Shown: piece after piece, positions 7,862 to 14,871 of the stretch
How positions within the stretch are numbered: the first letter of the stretch is position 1
Layout of the letters: each line of letters begins with the position of its first letter
DNA from: Mycobacteriaceae bacterium
Lineage (GTDB): Bacteria; Actinomycetota; Actinomycetes; Mycobacteriales; Mycobacteriaceae
Length of the DNA: 24,062 nucleotides
Reading direction: 5' to 3'
NCBI GenBank assembly: GCA_019242135.1
Contig: JAFAWC010000658.1
Coordinates: forward strand, 1-24,062
Made by a program: the position numbers and the translations under genes
The notes under the pieces: model-generated
Database searches by the model: none
Told to the model about the DNA's origin: nothing
The model's input: only the letters and a program-made list of their open reading frames with translations

Positions 7862-8722
7862 TTAAATGTGATAGTCGTACCACTTCAGATAGCCACCGGC
7901 GTCGACCCGCAGCTGCATGCCCGTGACGTACCGGGCCTCGTCGGAGGCCAGCCATAGCACCGCGTTACTGATGTCTTCGGGCTCGATGTAGGGAATCCGC
8001 ATGGCCTGCTGCACACCGAACACGGGCTCGGCGTCGGCCCGCGTCGGGCGTTCGAGGTCCGGCCGGAACGCCTGATACATCGGCTCGCTCTGCAACATGT
8101 CGGTGTTGCAGTTCGTGGGATGAATCACGTTGGCCCGGATACCCATCGGCGCCAGCTCGGTTGCCAGATTGTGCACGTACTGCGACAAAAGCCGCTTGGA
8201 GTGCAGATACGCGGTGCCACCGGGATCCGCGCCTGGATTGTCGTTTTTGGAAACGTCCATCAGCGCGGCCGTGGAGCCCGTCGCGACGATCGATGAGCCC
8301 TCGCCCAGATGCGGCAGCGCAGTCTGGATCGCGTTGATCGTGCCGATCAGGTTCGTGTTGATCACGTCGCACCAGGCCTGCACCGGCGGACTGCCCTTCA
8401 TGCCGGCTATGCCGGCTTGGGCGATGACGATGTCGAGCTTGCCGAACTCCGACAGGCCGTCTTGCACGGCTTGGTGCAGTTGCGCCGGCTCGCGCACGTC
8501 GGCCTGCGCGATGACGATGCCTTGCCCGGTCTTTTCGACCATCCGAGCGGTTTCGTCGAGATCCTCCGGCCGCGCCAGTGGGTAGCCGATCGTGTCGACG
8601 TCGCGACAAATATCGACGGCGATGATGTCGGCGCCCTCTTCGGCGAGCCGCACGGCGTGACTGCGACCTTGCCCGCGGGCAGCGCCCGTCACGAATGCGA
8701 CCTTGCCTTCAACGCGTCCCAC
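7862..8722 (-). CDS. Mycofactocin-coupled SDR family oxidoreductase
   Basis: This 286-residue short-chain dehydrogenase would oxidise an alcohol to a carbonyl. The nucleotide site is TGAARGQG (12-19), and the catalytic residues are S150, Y172 and K176 (YLHSK). The N-terminus GRVEGKVAFVTGAARGQGRS and the insertion around 37-64 (DICRD..GYPLARPEDLDET) are characteristic of the mycofactocin-coupled subfamily (TIGR03971). In that subfamily the NAD is tightly bound and electrons pass to mycofactocin; this is family knowledge and is not shown here. The GTG at 8722 was chosen for AAAGGA six bases upstream and because it starts the conserved N-terminus; a longer frame adds an unconserved extension. 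It is followed 51 bases later by the ferredoxin. Confidence 0.92.
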   Translation of the reverse strand: MGRVEGKVAFVTGAARGQGRSHAVRLAEEGADIIAVDICRDVDTIGYPLARPEDLDETARMVEKTGQGIVIAQADVREPAQLHQAVQDGLSEFGKLDIVIAQAGIAGMKGSPPVQAWCDVINTNLIGTINAIQTALPHLGEGSSIVATGSTAALMDVSKNDNPGADPGGTAYLHSKRLLSQYVHNLATELAPMGIRANVIHPTNCNTDMLQSEPMYQAFRPDLERPTRADAEPVFGVQQAMRIPYIEPEDISNAVLWLASDEARYVTGMQLRVDAGGYLKWYDYHI

Positions 8723-8768
8723 AAAGTGTCCTTTCGTCGACTGTTTATTCGCCTGGTGGTGCGGTTCG

Positions 8769-9470
8769 TCAGGTGTTGCGGCCCCCGTTGACGCCCAGGA
8801 TCTGCCCGGTGATGTACCCGGCCTCCTCGGAGGCAAGGAATGCGCAGGCCGCGGCGATGTCTTCGGGCCTGCCGATCCGCCGCACCGGTGTTCTGTCGAT
8901 GTTTTGTTGGACGTCGCCGAGATAACCGCGTGCTTCTGCGGTGCGCAGCATCGGTGTGTCGATGAAGCCCGGTGGCACCGCGTTAACGGTGATGCCCTTG
9001 GGTCCGTACTCCAGCGCCAGGGACTTGGTCAGCCCGTTGACGGCCGACTTGGCCGCGACATAGGCCGCCATGTAGGGCTGACCGGAGTGCGTGCTGGAGG
9101 AGGAGATGTTGACGATGCGGCCCCAGCCGGCGGCCACCATGTCGGGCAGCACGGCCTGAACGCAGTGAAAGACACCGTTGAGGTTGACGTCGATCACCCG
9201 CTGCCAGTCGTCGAAGCCGAGTTCGGAGAACCGTCGGAAACTGTCCAGCCCGGCCGCGTTGACCAGCACCGTGACGGGACCGAACTGGCGACGTATCGCC
9301 GCCAGCGCCTCCTCGACCTGGCCTCGGTCGGTCACATCGGCGGTGAACGCGGATTCGTCGTCGGACGGGTTCAAGTCGATCGTCGCGACCGCCAACCCGT
9401 CCTTGCGCAACCGCGCCGCAACGGCCGAACCGATGCCCGACGCGCCTCCGGTGACGACGGCAGTCTTCAC
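8769..9470 (-). CDS. Classical short-chain dehydrogenase/reductase (FabG-like)
   Basis: This 233-residue SDR has the cofactor motif TGGASGIG (7-14), NAAG (71-74), and the catalytic S124, Y137 and K141 (YVAAK). D32 at the end of strand 2 suggests NAD rather than NADP use. The PPGFIDTPM loop and the ITGQILGVNGG end are typical. The likely role is dehydrogenation of a hydroxy group, either on an alcohol made by the P450 or on a 3-hydroxyacyl-CoA. The GTG at 9470 was chosen because GGAAGGGAG lies about 9 bases upstream and the first strand begins at once; the in-frame extension to 9539 would run through the predicted promoter. It is the first gene of the minus-strand unit, 46 bases before the mycofactocin-type SDR. 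Confidence 0.9.
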   Translation of the reverse strand: MKTAVVTGGASGIGSAVAARLRKDGLAVATIDLNPSDDESAFTADVTDRGQVEEALAAIRRQFGPVTVLVNAAGLDSFRRFSELGFDDWQRVIDVNLNGVFHCVQAVLPDMVAAGWGRIVNISSSSTHSGQPYMAAYVAAKSAVNGLTKSLALEYGPKGITVNAVPPGFIDTPMLRTAEARGYLGDVQQNIDRTPVRRIGRPEDIAAACAFLASEEAGYITGQILGVNGGRNT

Positions 9471-9493
9471 GACAAGAATCTCCCTTCCGGTTT

Positions 9494-9510
9494 TGAGAAC
9501 CTTACTCTCA
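9494..9510 (-). promoter_or_regulatory. Candidate operator, copy 3
   Basis: TGAGAACCTTACTCTCA on the plus strand has 5-base arms TGAGA/TCTCA and matches the perfect repeat at 2508-2524 at 12 of 17 positions. It lies 24 bases upstream of the SDR start codon and covers that unit's predicted -10. Confidence 0.5.
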
Positions 9511-9528
9511 TAGAGTTGTTCCGTGCAA
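9499..9528 (-). promoter_or_regulatory. Predicted promoter of the SDR-ferredoxin-P450 unit
   Basis: On the minus strand, TTGCAC (9523-9528) and TAAGGT (9499-9504) are separated by 18 bases. The -35 resembles the TTGCCC of the acyl-CoA dehydrogenase unit. The start of transcription would be near 9492, about 22 bases before the GTG at 9470. The -10 is inside the candidate operator. Confidence 0.45.
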
Positions 9529-9561
9529 CCGGCCGACATTCCTGGTCAGGACGCCTAAACG

Positions 9562-9588
9562 ACCCGGATCTGCTCTGGTAGACCGGGT
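9562..9588. repeat. Inverted repeat between the divergent promoters
   Basis: ACCCGG and CCGGGT form perfect 6-base arms around a 15-base loop midway between the two divergent units. There is no T-run, so it is not an intrinsic terminator. It could be a second regulator's site or chance in GC-rich DNA. Confidence 0.3.
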
Positions 9589-9609
9589 GTCTCAGAAAGC
9601 GTTACCCGC

Positions 9610-9637
9610 TTGAGTTCTCGCATCACGAATGTATGAT
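9610..9637 (+). promoter_or_regulatory. Predicted promoter of the aldehyde dehydrogenase to Mce operon
   Basis: TTGAGT (9610-9615) and TATGAT (9632-9637) are spaced by 16 bases, and TATGAT is the best -10 hexamer in the intergenic region. The start of transcription would be near 9644, about 40 bases before the ATG at 9684. No other convincing promoter is visible before the Mce genes, so this one may drive at least thirteen genes. Confidence 0.5.
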
Positions 9638-9640
9638 TCG
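9626..9640. repeat. Inverted repeat over the operon -10 box
   Basis: CGAAT-GTATG-ATTCG has perfect 5-base arms and straddles the predicted -10 TATGAT. It resembles the GAAT/ATTC arms of the shared 17-mer but with a 5-base instead of 3-base centre, so it is probably a separate site or chance. Confidence 0.35.
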
Positions 9641-9647
9641 CCGCAGA

Positions 9648-9664
9648 TGAGAACCAAATTATCC
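9648..9664 (+). promoter_or_regulatory. Candidate operator, copy 4 (degenerate)
   Basis: TGAGAACCAAATTATCC shares its first eight bases exactly with the copy at 9494 and keeps the right-arm TT-T-C positions. It lies just after the predicted transcription start of the long operon. It is the weakest of the four copies. Confidence 0.35.
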
Positions 9665-9683
9665 ATATCTGTGGGGAGGCTGG

Positions 9684-11168
9684 ATGTCACTGCAGGACAC
9701 CGCGACCGCGGGCGCGGAGTCGGAGTCGACGGTCGGTCGCCGTCTGCTGATCGACGGGCGCCTGGTCACCGCCGAGAAAACGTTTCCGTCCTACAACCCC
9801 GCGACCGGCGCCTTGCTGGGCCACGCGCCCGACGCCACCACAGCTGAGGCCGAAGCGGCCGTCGCCGCGGCCCGCCGCGCCTTCGACACGACCGACTGGT
9901 CGACTGACACCGAGCTGCGCATCCGCTGCCTGGACCAGCTGCACCGGGCCCTGGTCGAGCACCGCGACGAGTTGGCTGAGCTGACCGTCGCCGAGGTCGG
10001 CGCGACCCGCGCGCTGTGCGCCGGCCCGCAGCTTGACCAGCCGATCGCGATCGTGCGGTATTACGCCGATCTGTTGAAGCACTATCCGCTCACCGAAGAC
10101 CTCGGCAACATCGAAAGCAGAGGCATGCAGCACCACCGTTGGGTGGAGAAGGAAGCCGCCGGCGTGGTCGCGGCGATCATCGCCTACAACTATCCCAACC
10201 AGCTCGCGTTGGCCAAGCTGCCACCGGCACTTGCCGCCGGCTGCACACTCGTGCTCAAGGGCGCGCCGGACACTCCGCTCGTCACGCTCGCACTCGGGGA
10301 GCTGATCTCCAACCACACCGACATCCCGCCGGGCGTGGTGAACGTGCTGAGTTCATCCGACCCGCAGGTGGGTGCCGTCCTGACCACCAGTCCCGACGTC
10401 GACGTCGTCACCTTCACTGGTTCGACGGCGACCGGTCGCCGGATCATGGCCGCGGCCAGCGACACCCTCAAACGGGTCTTCCTCGAGCTGGGCGGCAAGT
10501 CGGCGGCGATCGTTCTCGACGACGCCGATTTCTCGATGGCGGCATTGTTCGCGGCGTTCAGCATGACCAGTCATGCCGGGCAGGGCTGTGCGCTCACCTC
10601 GCGGCTGCTGGTGCCCAAAGCACACCACGACGAGATCGTCGACATGGTCGCGCAGAATTTCTCGCTTGTGCGCCACGGTGATCCGGCCGAGGAGAGCACG
10701 TACATGGGGCCGCTGATCAGCGAGCACCAGCGCGACAAGGTCGACGGCATGGTCCGCCGGGCTGTCGAGGCCGGCGCGACGTTGGTCACCGGAGGTAAGC
10801 GCCTTGATCCCGGCTACTTCTATGCCCCGACGCTGCTCACCAATGTCGACCCGGACAGTGAGATCGCACAGGACGAGGTTTTCGGACCCGTTCTCGTGGT
10901 GATCGCGTACGACGACGATGACGACGCGGTGCGCATTGCCAACAACTCGATCTACGGGCTGTCGGGCGCGGTGTTCGGCGGTCAGGACCGGGCGCTGGCG
11001 GTGGCGCGTCGAATCCGGACCGGCACATTCAGCATCAACGGCGGAAACTACTTCAGCCCTGATGCGCCGTTCGGCGGGTACAAGCAGAGCGGCGTCGGAC
11101 GCGAGATGGGAACCGCGGGCCTCGAAGAGTTCCTCGAATCGAAGACCTTCGCGACGGTGGTCTCGTGA
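9684..11168 (+). CDS. NAD(P)-dependent aldehyde dehydrogenase
   Basis: This 494-residue member of the aldehyde dehydrogenase superfamily would oxidise an aldehyde to a carboxylate in the cytoplasm. Catalytic residues are present: N169 (in AYNYPN, where PWNFP is more usual), general base E268 in FLELGGKSA, and nucleophile C302 in HAGQGCALTSR. The EVFGPVL and PFGGYKQSGVGRE blocks follow near the C-terminus. The cofactor-contact lysine K192 is followed by GAPDTP instead of the usual PSE/PAE, so coenzyme preference is uncertain. The ATG at 9684 has GGGGAGG four bases upstream. As first gene of the long operon it probably converts an aldehyde, formed after P450 and SDR action, to the acid taken by the CoA-transferase. 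Confidence 0.95.
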   Translation: MSLQDTATAGAESESTVGRRLLIDGRLVTAEKTFPSYNPATGALLGHAPDATTAEAEAAVAAARRAFDTTDWSTDTELRIRCLDQLHRALVEHRDELAELTVAEVGATRALCAGPQLDQPIAIVRYYADLLKHYPLTEDLGNIESRGMQHHRWVEKEAAGVVAAIIAYNYPNQLALAKLPPALAAGCTLVLKGAPDTPLVTLALGELISNHTDIPPGVVNVLSSSDPQVGAVLTTSPDVDVVTFTGSTATGRRIMAAASDTLKRVFLELGGKSAAIVLDDADFSMAALFAAFSMTSHAGQGCALTSRLLVPKAHHDEIVDMVAQNFSLVRHGDPAEESTYMGPLISEHQRDKVDGMVRRAVEAGATLVTGGKRLDPGYFYAPTLLTNVDPDSEIAQDEVFGPVLVVIAYDDDDDAVRIANNSIYGLSGAVFGGQDRALAVARRIRTGTFSINGGNYFSPDAPFGGYKQSGVGREMGTAGLEEFLESKTFATVVS

Positions 11169-11217
11169 TGATGCGGCTCGCGCGAGAAGAACGACGGACG
11201 CGACGAGAAGCCCGCCC

Positions 11218-12426
11218 ATGACGAAGCCGCTGGCCGGAATCCGTGTTCTGGAAGTCGCGATGTACGGTTTCGTCCCGTCGGGGGGCGCGGTGCTCACCGA
11301 ATGGGGTGCCGACGTGATCAAGGTCGAGCACGCGGTGACCGGCGATCCCCAGCGCGGATTGCGCCAGACCGGCACGCTGCGCGTGGAGGGTGACCCCAAC
11401 CCCAACATCGAGCACGCCAACCGGGGCAAGCGCAGCATCGGGCTGGACATGTCGGTGCCGCAGGGCAAGGACGTGCTGCTCGAGTTGGCGCGCCGCGCCG
11501 ACGTTTTCCTGACCAGCTTCCTGCCGGGCCACCGACACAAGTTCGGCATCGACGTCGATGACATCAGGGCGGTCAACCCAAAGATCATTTACGCCCGGGG
11601 CAGTGCGCTGGGACCGCGCGGTGAGGAGTCGGTCAAGGGCGGCTACGACATGACGGCGTTCTGGTGTCGGGCGGGCACGGCCGCGACGATCACCCCGCCG
11701 GGCATCGAAGGGATGATCGCACCGCCGGGCCCCGCCTATGGCGACACGATCTCGGGCACCAACCTTGCCGGCGGGATTGCGGCCGCGCTGCTCAAACGGG
11801 AGCGCACCGGCGAACCATCCGTCGTCGACGTGTCGCTTCTCGGCAGCGGGCTGTGGTCGATGGGGCACACGGTCGCGCTGACCAGACACCTCGGCCAGTT
11901 GATGGTCAGCCCACCGCCCGGCGTGCACGGGTCGCCGATCAACCCGCTCGTTGGGGTGTATCCGACGGCCGACGGCCGCTACATCTCGTTCGTCATGATG
12001 CAGCCCACCAAGTTCTGGGCGGATGTATGCCGGCACATGGACCTCGAGGATTTCGCCGACGATCCGCGCTTCGCCACGGTGGAGTCGATCGCCGAGAACA
12101 CCCCCGCGGCCGTCGAGATCCTCACCGACGCGATGGGCAAGCGCCCCATCGCCGAGTGGAGCGAGCGATTCGCCACCCTGGCCGGACCGTGGGCTCCGGT
12201 GCAGGACACGTTGCAAGCGGCCGAAGACGCCCAGGTCCGCGCCAACGAGTACCTGGTCTCAGCCGGCGAGCTCGAGTTGGTCGCTAACCCGGTGCAGTTC
12301 GACGTCGCGGCCCCGCAGACGGGTCCGGCGCCGAGGTTCGCCGAACAGACCGACGAGATCCTTGCCGAACTCGGTTACGAGTGGGACCGCATCATCGAGC
12401 TCAAAACGGCCGGCGCGGTGACGTAG
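11218..12426 (+). CDS. CaiB/BaiF family acyl-CoA transferase (class III)
   Basis: This 402-residue protein has the class III CoA-transferase fold, which moves CoA from one acyl-CoA to another free acid. The N-terminal LAGIRVLEVA, the GADVIKVE strand and the NRGKRSIGLD block (69-77) are diagnostic. The nucleophilic aspartate is D144 in KGGYDMTAFW, equivalent to D169 of formyl-CoA transferase. GVYPTADGRYI and the APV segment (WAPVQD) complete the family pattern. The ATG at 11218 fits the conserved N-terminus and has GAGAAG upstream; the open frame extends far into the preceding gene but without homology. No CoA ligase is nearby, so this is the only visible way to activate the acid, and product CoA ester may serve as donor. 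The next gene begins 5 bases after the stop. Confidence 0.93.
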   Translation: MTKPLAGIRVLEVAMYGFVPSGGAVLTEWGADVIKVEHAVTGDPQRGLRQTGTLRVEGDPNPNIEHANRGKRSIGLDMSVPQGKDVLLELARRADVFLTSFLPGHRHKFGIDVDDIRAVNPKIIYARGSALGPRGEESVKGGYDMTAFWCRAGTAATITPPGIEGMIAPPGPAYGDTISGTNLAGGIAAALLKRERTGEPSVVDVSLLGSGLWSMGHTVALTRHLGQLMVSPPPGVHGSPINPLVGVYPTADGRYISFVMMQPTKFWADVCRHMDLEDFADDPRFATVESIAENTPAAVEILTDAMGKRPIAEWSERFATLAGPWAPVQDTLQAAEDAQVRANEYLVSAGELELVANPVQFDVAAPQTGPAPRFAEQTDEILAELGYEWDRIIELKTAGAVT

Positions 12427-12431
12427 ACCCC

Positions 12432-13607
12432 ATGCCCTACGTCACGTCGATCGGAACCTACCTCCCGTGTTGGGGGACATCGGACCGCCGCGTGGCCGGT
12501 GACGACGAGGACGCGATCACGCTGGCGGTCGAGGCGGGTCGGGCCGCACTCGCCGGCAGCTTCGCGGTGGAGCGAGTGGTGCTGGTGAGCCGCGACCTGC
12601 CGCTGCTGGAAAGTAGTAACGCCGCCGTGCTTTTGGCCGGTCTGAGCCTGGACCCCGAACTTGAGGTCGACGAGCGCCTGGGTGGCGCGCCCGCGGCGGT
12701 CGATGCACTCAGTTCCGCGCGGCCGCGCACCCTCGTCATCGGCGTGGATACCGATCCGGCCGGGGCGGCGGCGGTGTTGACCGCCGAAAGCGGACTGTGG
12801 GTGCGAACCGCTGCGCGGGTCGCGCGCAGCCTGCCCGTGCGCATCAGAAGCGACATCGGCGTCGTGCACGACTACGGCGACCCCCGCCTGCTGCACGAGC
12901 GCGGCTTGGTCGCCTCATTGAGCGCGGCCTGGCTCGACACTCCCGTCGCACTGGCCGGCGTGGACCACGCGACGGCCGTCGAACTGTGCGTCGGCAACCC
13001 GTCACCGCTGCCCACGACAGGCGCGAGCGCGGGCGTGTTTGCGCTGGCCGCCATGGCGCAGGCGGGAACGACCGGACCTCTTGTTGCAGTCGAACAGGCC
13101 AGCTTGTCCGGGCTCACGGTGGTTGGCGGCGCTGCCCACCTGCACAGGCGTGAACCTGCGGCGCGCAAGGTGCCCGACGGCGCGGTGGTTGCCGACGCCG
13201 ACATCCCGATCTCCCTGGCCGCATACGAGCGCGCGTTCGAAGCCAAGGTTCGCTGGGAGGCAGGCAAGTTCGCCGACAGCGACGAGCTGGATTTTCCACC
13301 CCGCTACCGGGTCGACGCCGACGGCAGGCTGAGCACCCGCTACGAGCGGGTCGCGTTGCCGCGCACCGGCACGGTCTACACCGAGACGACGGTGCAGATC
13401 CCGGTGCCGGGCCTCAAAACCCCGTACTCGCTGGTGATCGTCGAGCTCGACGGGGTGGATGTTCGCGCGTTGGTGAAGGTGACCGGCGCTGAACCGGGCA
13501 GCGTGGGGATCGGTGCGCGGGGCCGCCTGGCCCTACGCCGCGTTGCCGTCCGGTCCGGAGTTCCCGATTACGGATACGCATTTCAGCCCGAAACGGACGC
13601 GGCGTGA
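12432..13607 (+). CDS. Pseudo-HMG-CoA-synthase/thiolase-fold protein fused to a DUF35 OB-fold
   Basis: This 391-residue protein appears to have two parts. Residues 1-240 resemble a shortened HMG-CoA-synthase-like thiolase fold (SIGTYLP start, LVIGVDTD strand at 101-108, VVHDYGDP, GASAGVFAL). About 285-385 is a DUF35 OB-fold (FPPRYRV, GTVYTETTVQIPVPG, PYSLVIVELD, GARGRLALRRV). The nucleophilic cysteine expected near residues 80-90 (ERLGGAPAAV) is absent; only C13 and C186 occur in the whole protein. The DUF35 zinc-ribbon cysteines are missing too. It therefore looks like a non-catalytic scaffold for the thiolase encoded just downstream. DUF35 proteins are known to partner SCP2-type thiolases, as in Ltp/ChsH2 and the archaeal thiolase-HMGCS complex. 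The ATG at 12432 has no clear ribosome site and probably depends on coupling. Confidence 0.82.
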   Translation: MPYVTSIGTYLPCWGTSDRRVAGDDEDAITLAVEAGRAALAGSFAVERVVLVSRDLPLLESSNAAVLLAGLSLDPELEVDERLGGAPAAVDALSSARPRTLVIGVDTDPAGAAAVLTAESGLWVRTAARVARSLPVRIRSDIGVVHDYGDPRLLHERGLVASLSAAWLDTPVALAGVDHATAVELCVGNPSPLPTTGASAGVFALAAMAQAGTTGPLVAVEQASLSGLTVVGGAAHLHRREPAARKVPDGAVVADADIPISLAAYERAFEAKVRWEAGKFADSDELDFPPRYRVDADGRLSTRYERVALPRTGTVYTETTVQIPVPGLKTPYSLVIVELDGVDVRALVKVTGAEPGSVGIGARGRLALRRVAVRSGVPDYGYAFQPETDAA

Positions 13608-13705
13608 GCAATACTCTGGAGACGCTTCGGAAACTGGCGGAGCCTGACACCACCGGGGTGGGCGCCGCGCAAGTCAGCACAGAAGCGCAGGAGGGGGCGC
13701 CATGA
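13604..13705 (+). CDS. Probable small protein of 33 residues, coupled at both ends
   Basis: A 34-codon frame runs from GTG at 13604 to TGA at 13705. It begins MSNTLETLRKLAEP and ends AQEGAP. The start overlaps the stop of the DUF35 fusion gene as GTGA, and its own stop overlaps the thiolase start as ATGA, the same 4-base overlap used between other genes of this operon. It fills the otherwise 94-base gap exactly. The peptide is hydrophilic, with a possible short N-terminal helix, and has no cysteine or membrane segment. About 73 percent of third positions are G or C, somewhat lower than in neighbouring genes. There is no strong ribosome site of its own; the AGGAGG for the thiolase lies inside it. 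I do not recognise it. It may be a real partner of the thiolase complex or a leader that couples translation. Confidence 0.45.
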   Translation: MSNTLETLRKLAEPDTTGVGAAQVSTEAQEGAP

Positions 13706-14871
13706 GGAAGGTGGCCATCGTCGGCGCCGGCATGACGCCCTTCGCTGAGCATTTCGCGCTGGGCATCAAGGATCTGCTGCCGATGGCGTTCGCCGAATGC
13801 GCGGCCAGCGTCGACAACGGCATCCAGAAAGGCGAGCTGCAGGCCGCCTGGTTCGGCGCCATGGGAACATCCGACGGGTTTCCGTCCGGCATTCTGGCGG
13901 ACACGCTGGGTCTGCCCGACCTGCCCGTCACCCGGGTGGAGAACTCCTGCGCCACCGGGAACGACGCGGTGCGCAATGCGCTGTTCGGCGTCGCCTCGGG
14001 GGCCTGCGATGTCGCCTTGGTGATGGGCGCCGACAAGATCCGCGAAACGTCGACCAAGGCCATGGTGTGGGAGTGGGAAGCGATGGCCCGTGACATGGCC
14101 TGGGACTACCCGCTGGGTCTTGTGTCGCCCGCGGGCTTCGCGCTGCATGTTGCGCGTTACCTTCACGAGTCGCCCGCCACCCAGGAACATATGGCGATGG
14201 TGGCGGTGAAGAACCATCGTCATGGCCTGAAAAACCCCAAGGCGCGGTTGCGCTTCGAGATCACGATGGAGCAGGCGATGAGCGCTCCTACCGTGGTGAC
14301 CCCGTTCCGGCTCTATGATTGCGCCCCCCAGAGCGACGGCGCCGCGGCGCTGATCATCGCGGCCGAGGACGTCGTGGACCGGTTCACCATCCGGCCGGTG
14401 TGGATCCGCGGGGTCGGGCTGGGCCTCGACTCGGTCATGCACCAGCACAAGCGCGATATGACGACGTTCCCGGCCACCGTTCGGGCCGCCAAGCAGGCGT
14501 TCGGGATGGCCGGCCTGACGCCGTCGGACGTCGATGTCGCCGAGGTTCACGACTTCTTCACCGGCATCGAGTTGATGAGCTGTGAGGACCTGGGCTTTGC
14601 CGACCGTTTCGGCGCCTACAAACTCGTCGAGGCCGAGGTCACCAGCGTCGGCGGGTCGCTGCCGGTGAACCCCAGCGGGGGCCTGAAATCGAAAGGGCAC
14701 CCACCCGGCGCGACCGGTGTCGCCCAATGCGTCGAACTGTTCGCCCAGCTGCGCGGCGAGGCGGTCAACCAGGTCGACGGTGCCCGAATCGGGTTGGCCC
14801 ACAACATTGGCGGCCCGACTGCCGTGTCCGCGGTGACGATTTTGGAAGGGCCGGCAGCAGATGGCGACTAA
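13702..14871 (+). CDS. SCP2-type thiolase / lipid-transfer-protein-like acyltransferase
   Basis: This 389-residue protein is an SCP2-type thiolase (acetyl-CoA acetyltransferase-like, Ltp family). The active site appears intact: C83 in VENSCATG, H283 in EVHDFF, H333 in KSKGHPPGATG, and HNIGG (H367) in place of the C-terminal cysteine loop of degradative thiolases. VNPSGG (322-327) is also typical. Such enzymes cleave 3-ketoacyl-CoA, or act as retro-aldolases together with a DUF35 protein, as Ltp2 does. The DUF35 fusion just upstream is the obvious partner. The ATG at 13702 has AGGAGGGG about 7 bases upstream. It overlaps the first YrbE gene by 11 bases, which couples the catabolic genes to the transporter. 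Confidence 0.93.
   Translation: MRKVAIVGAGMTPFAEHFALGIKDLLPMAFAECAASVDNGIQKGELQAAWFGAMGTSDGFPSGILADTLGLPDLPVTRVENSCATGNDAVRNALFGVASGACDVALVMGADKIRETSTKAMVWEWEAMARDMAWDYPLGLVSPAGFALHVARYLHESPATQEHMAMVAVKNHRHGLKNPKARLRFEITMEQAMSAPTVVTPFRLYDCAPQSDGAAALIIAAEDVVDRFTIRPVWIRGVGLGLDSVMHQHKRDMTTFPATVRAAKQAFGMAGLTPSDVDVAEVHDFFTGIELMSCEDLGFADRFGAYKLVEAEVTSVGGSLPVNPSGGLKSKGHPPGATGVAQCVELFAQLRGEAVNQVDGARIGLAHNIGGPTAVSAVTILEGPAADGD

Noticed and set aside
10918..11217. Upstream extension of the CoA-transferase reading frame into the aldehyde dehydrogenase gene
   Set aside because: The extension is a frame shadow rich in Arg, Thr and Ser; the family N-terminus LAGIRVLEVA begins directly after the ATG at 11218.
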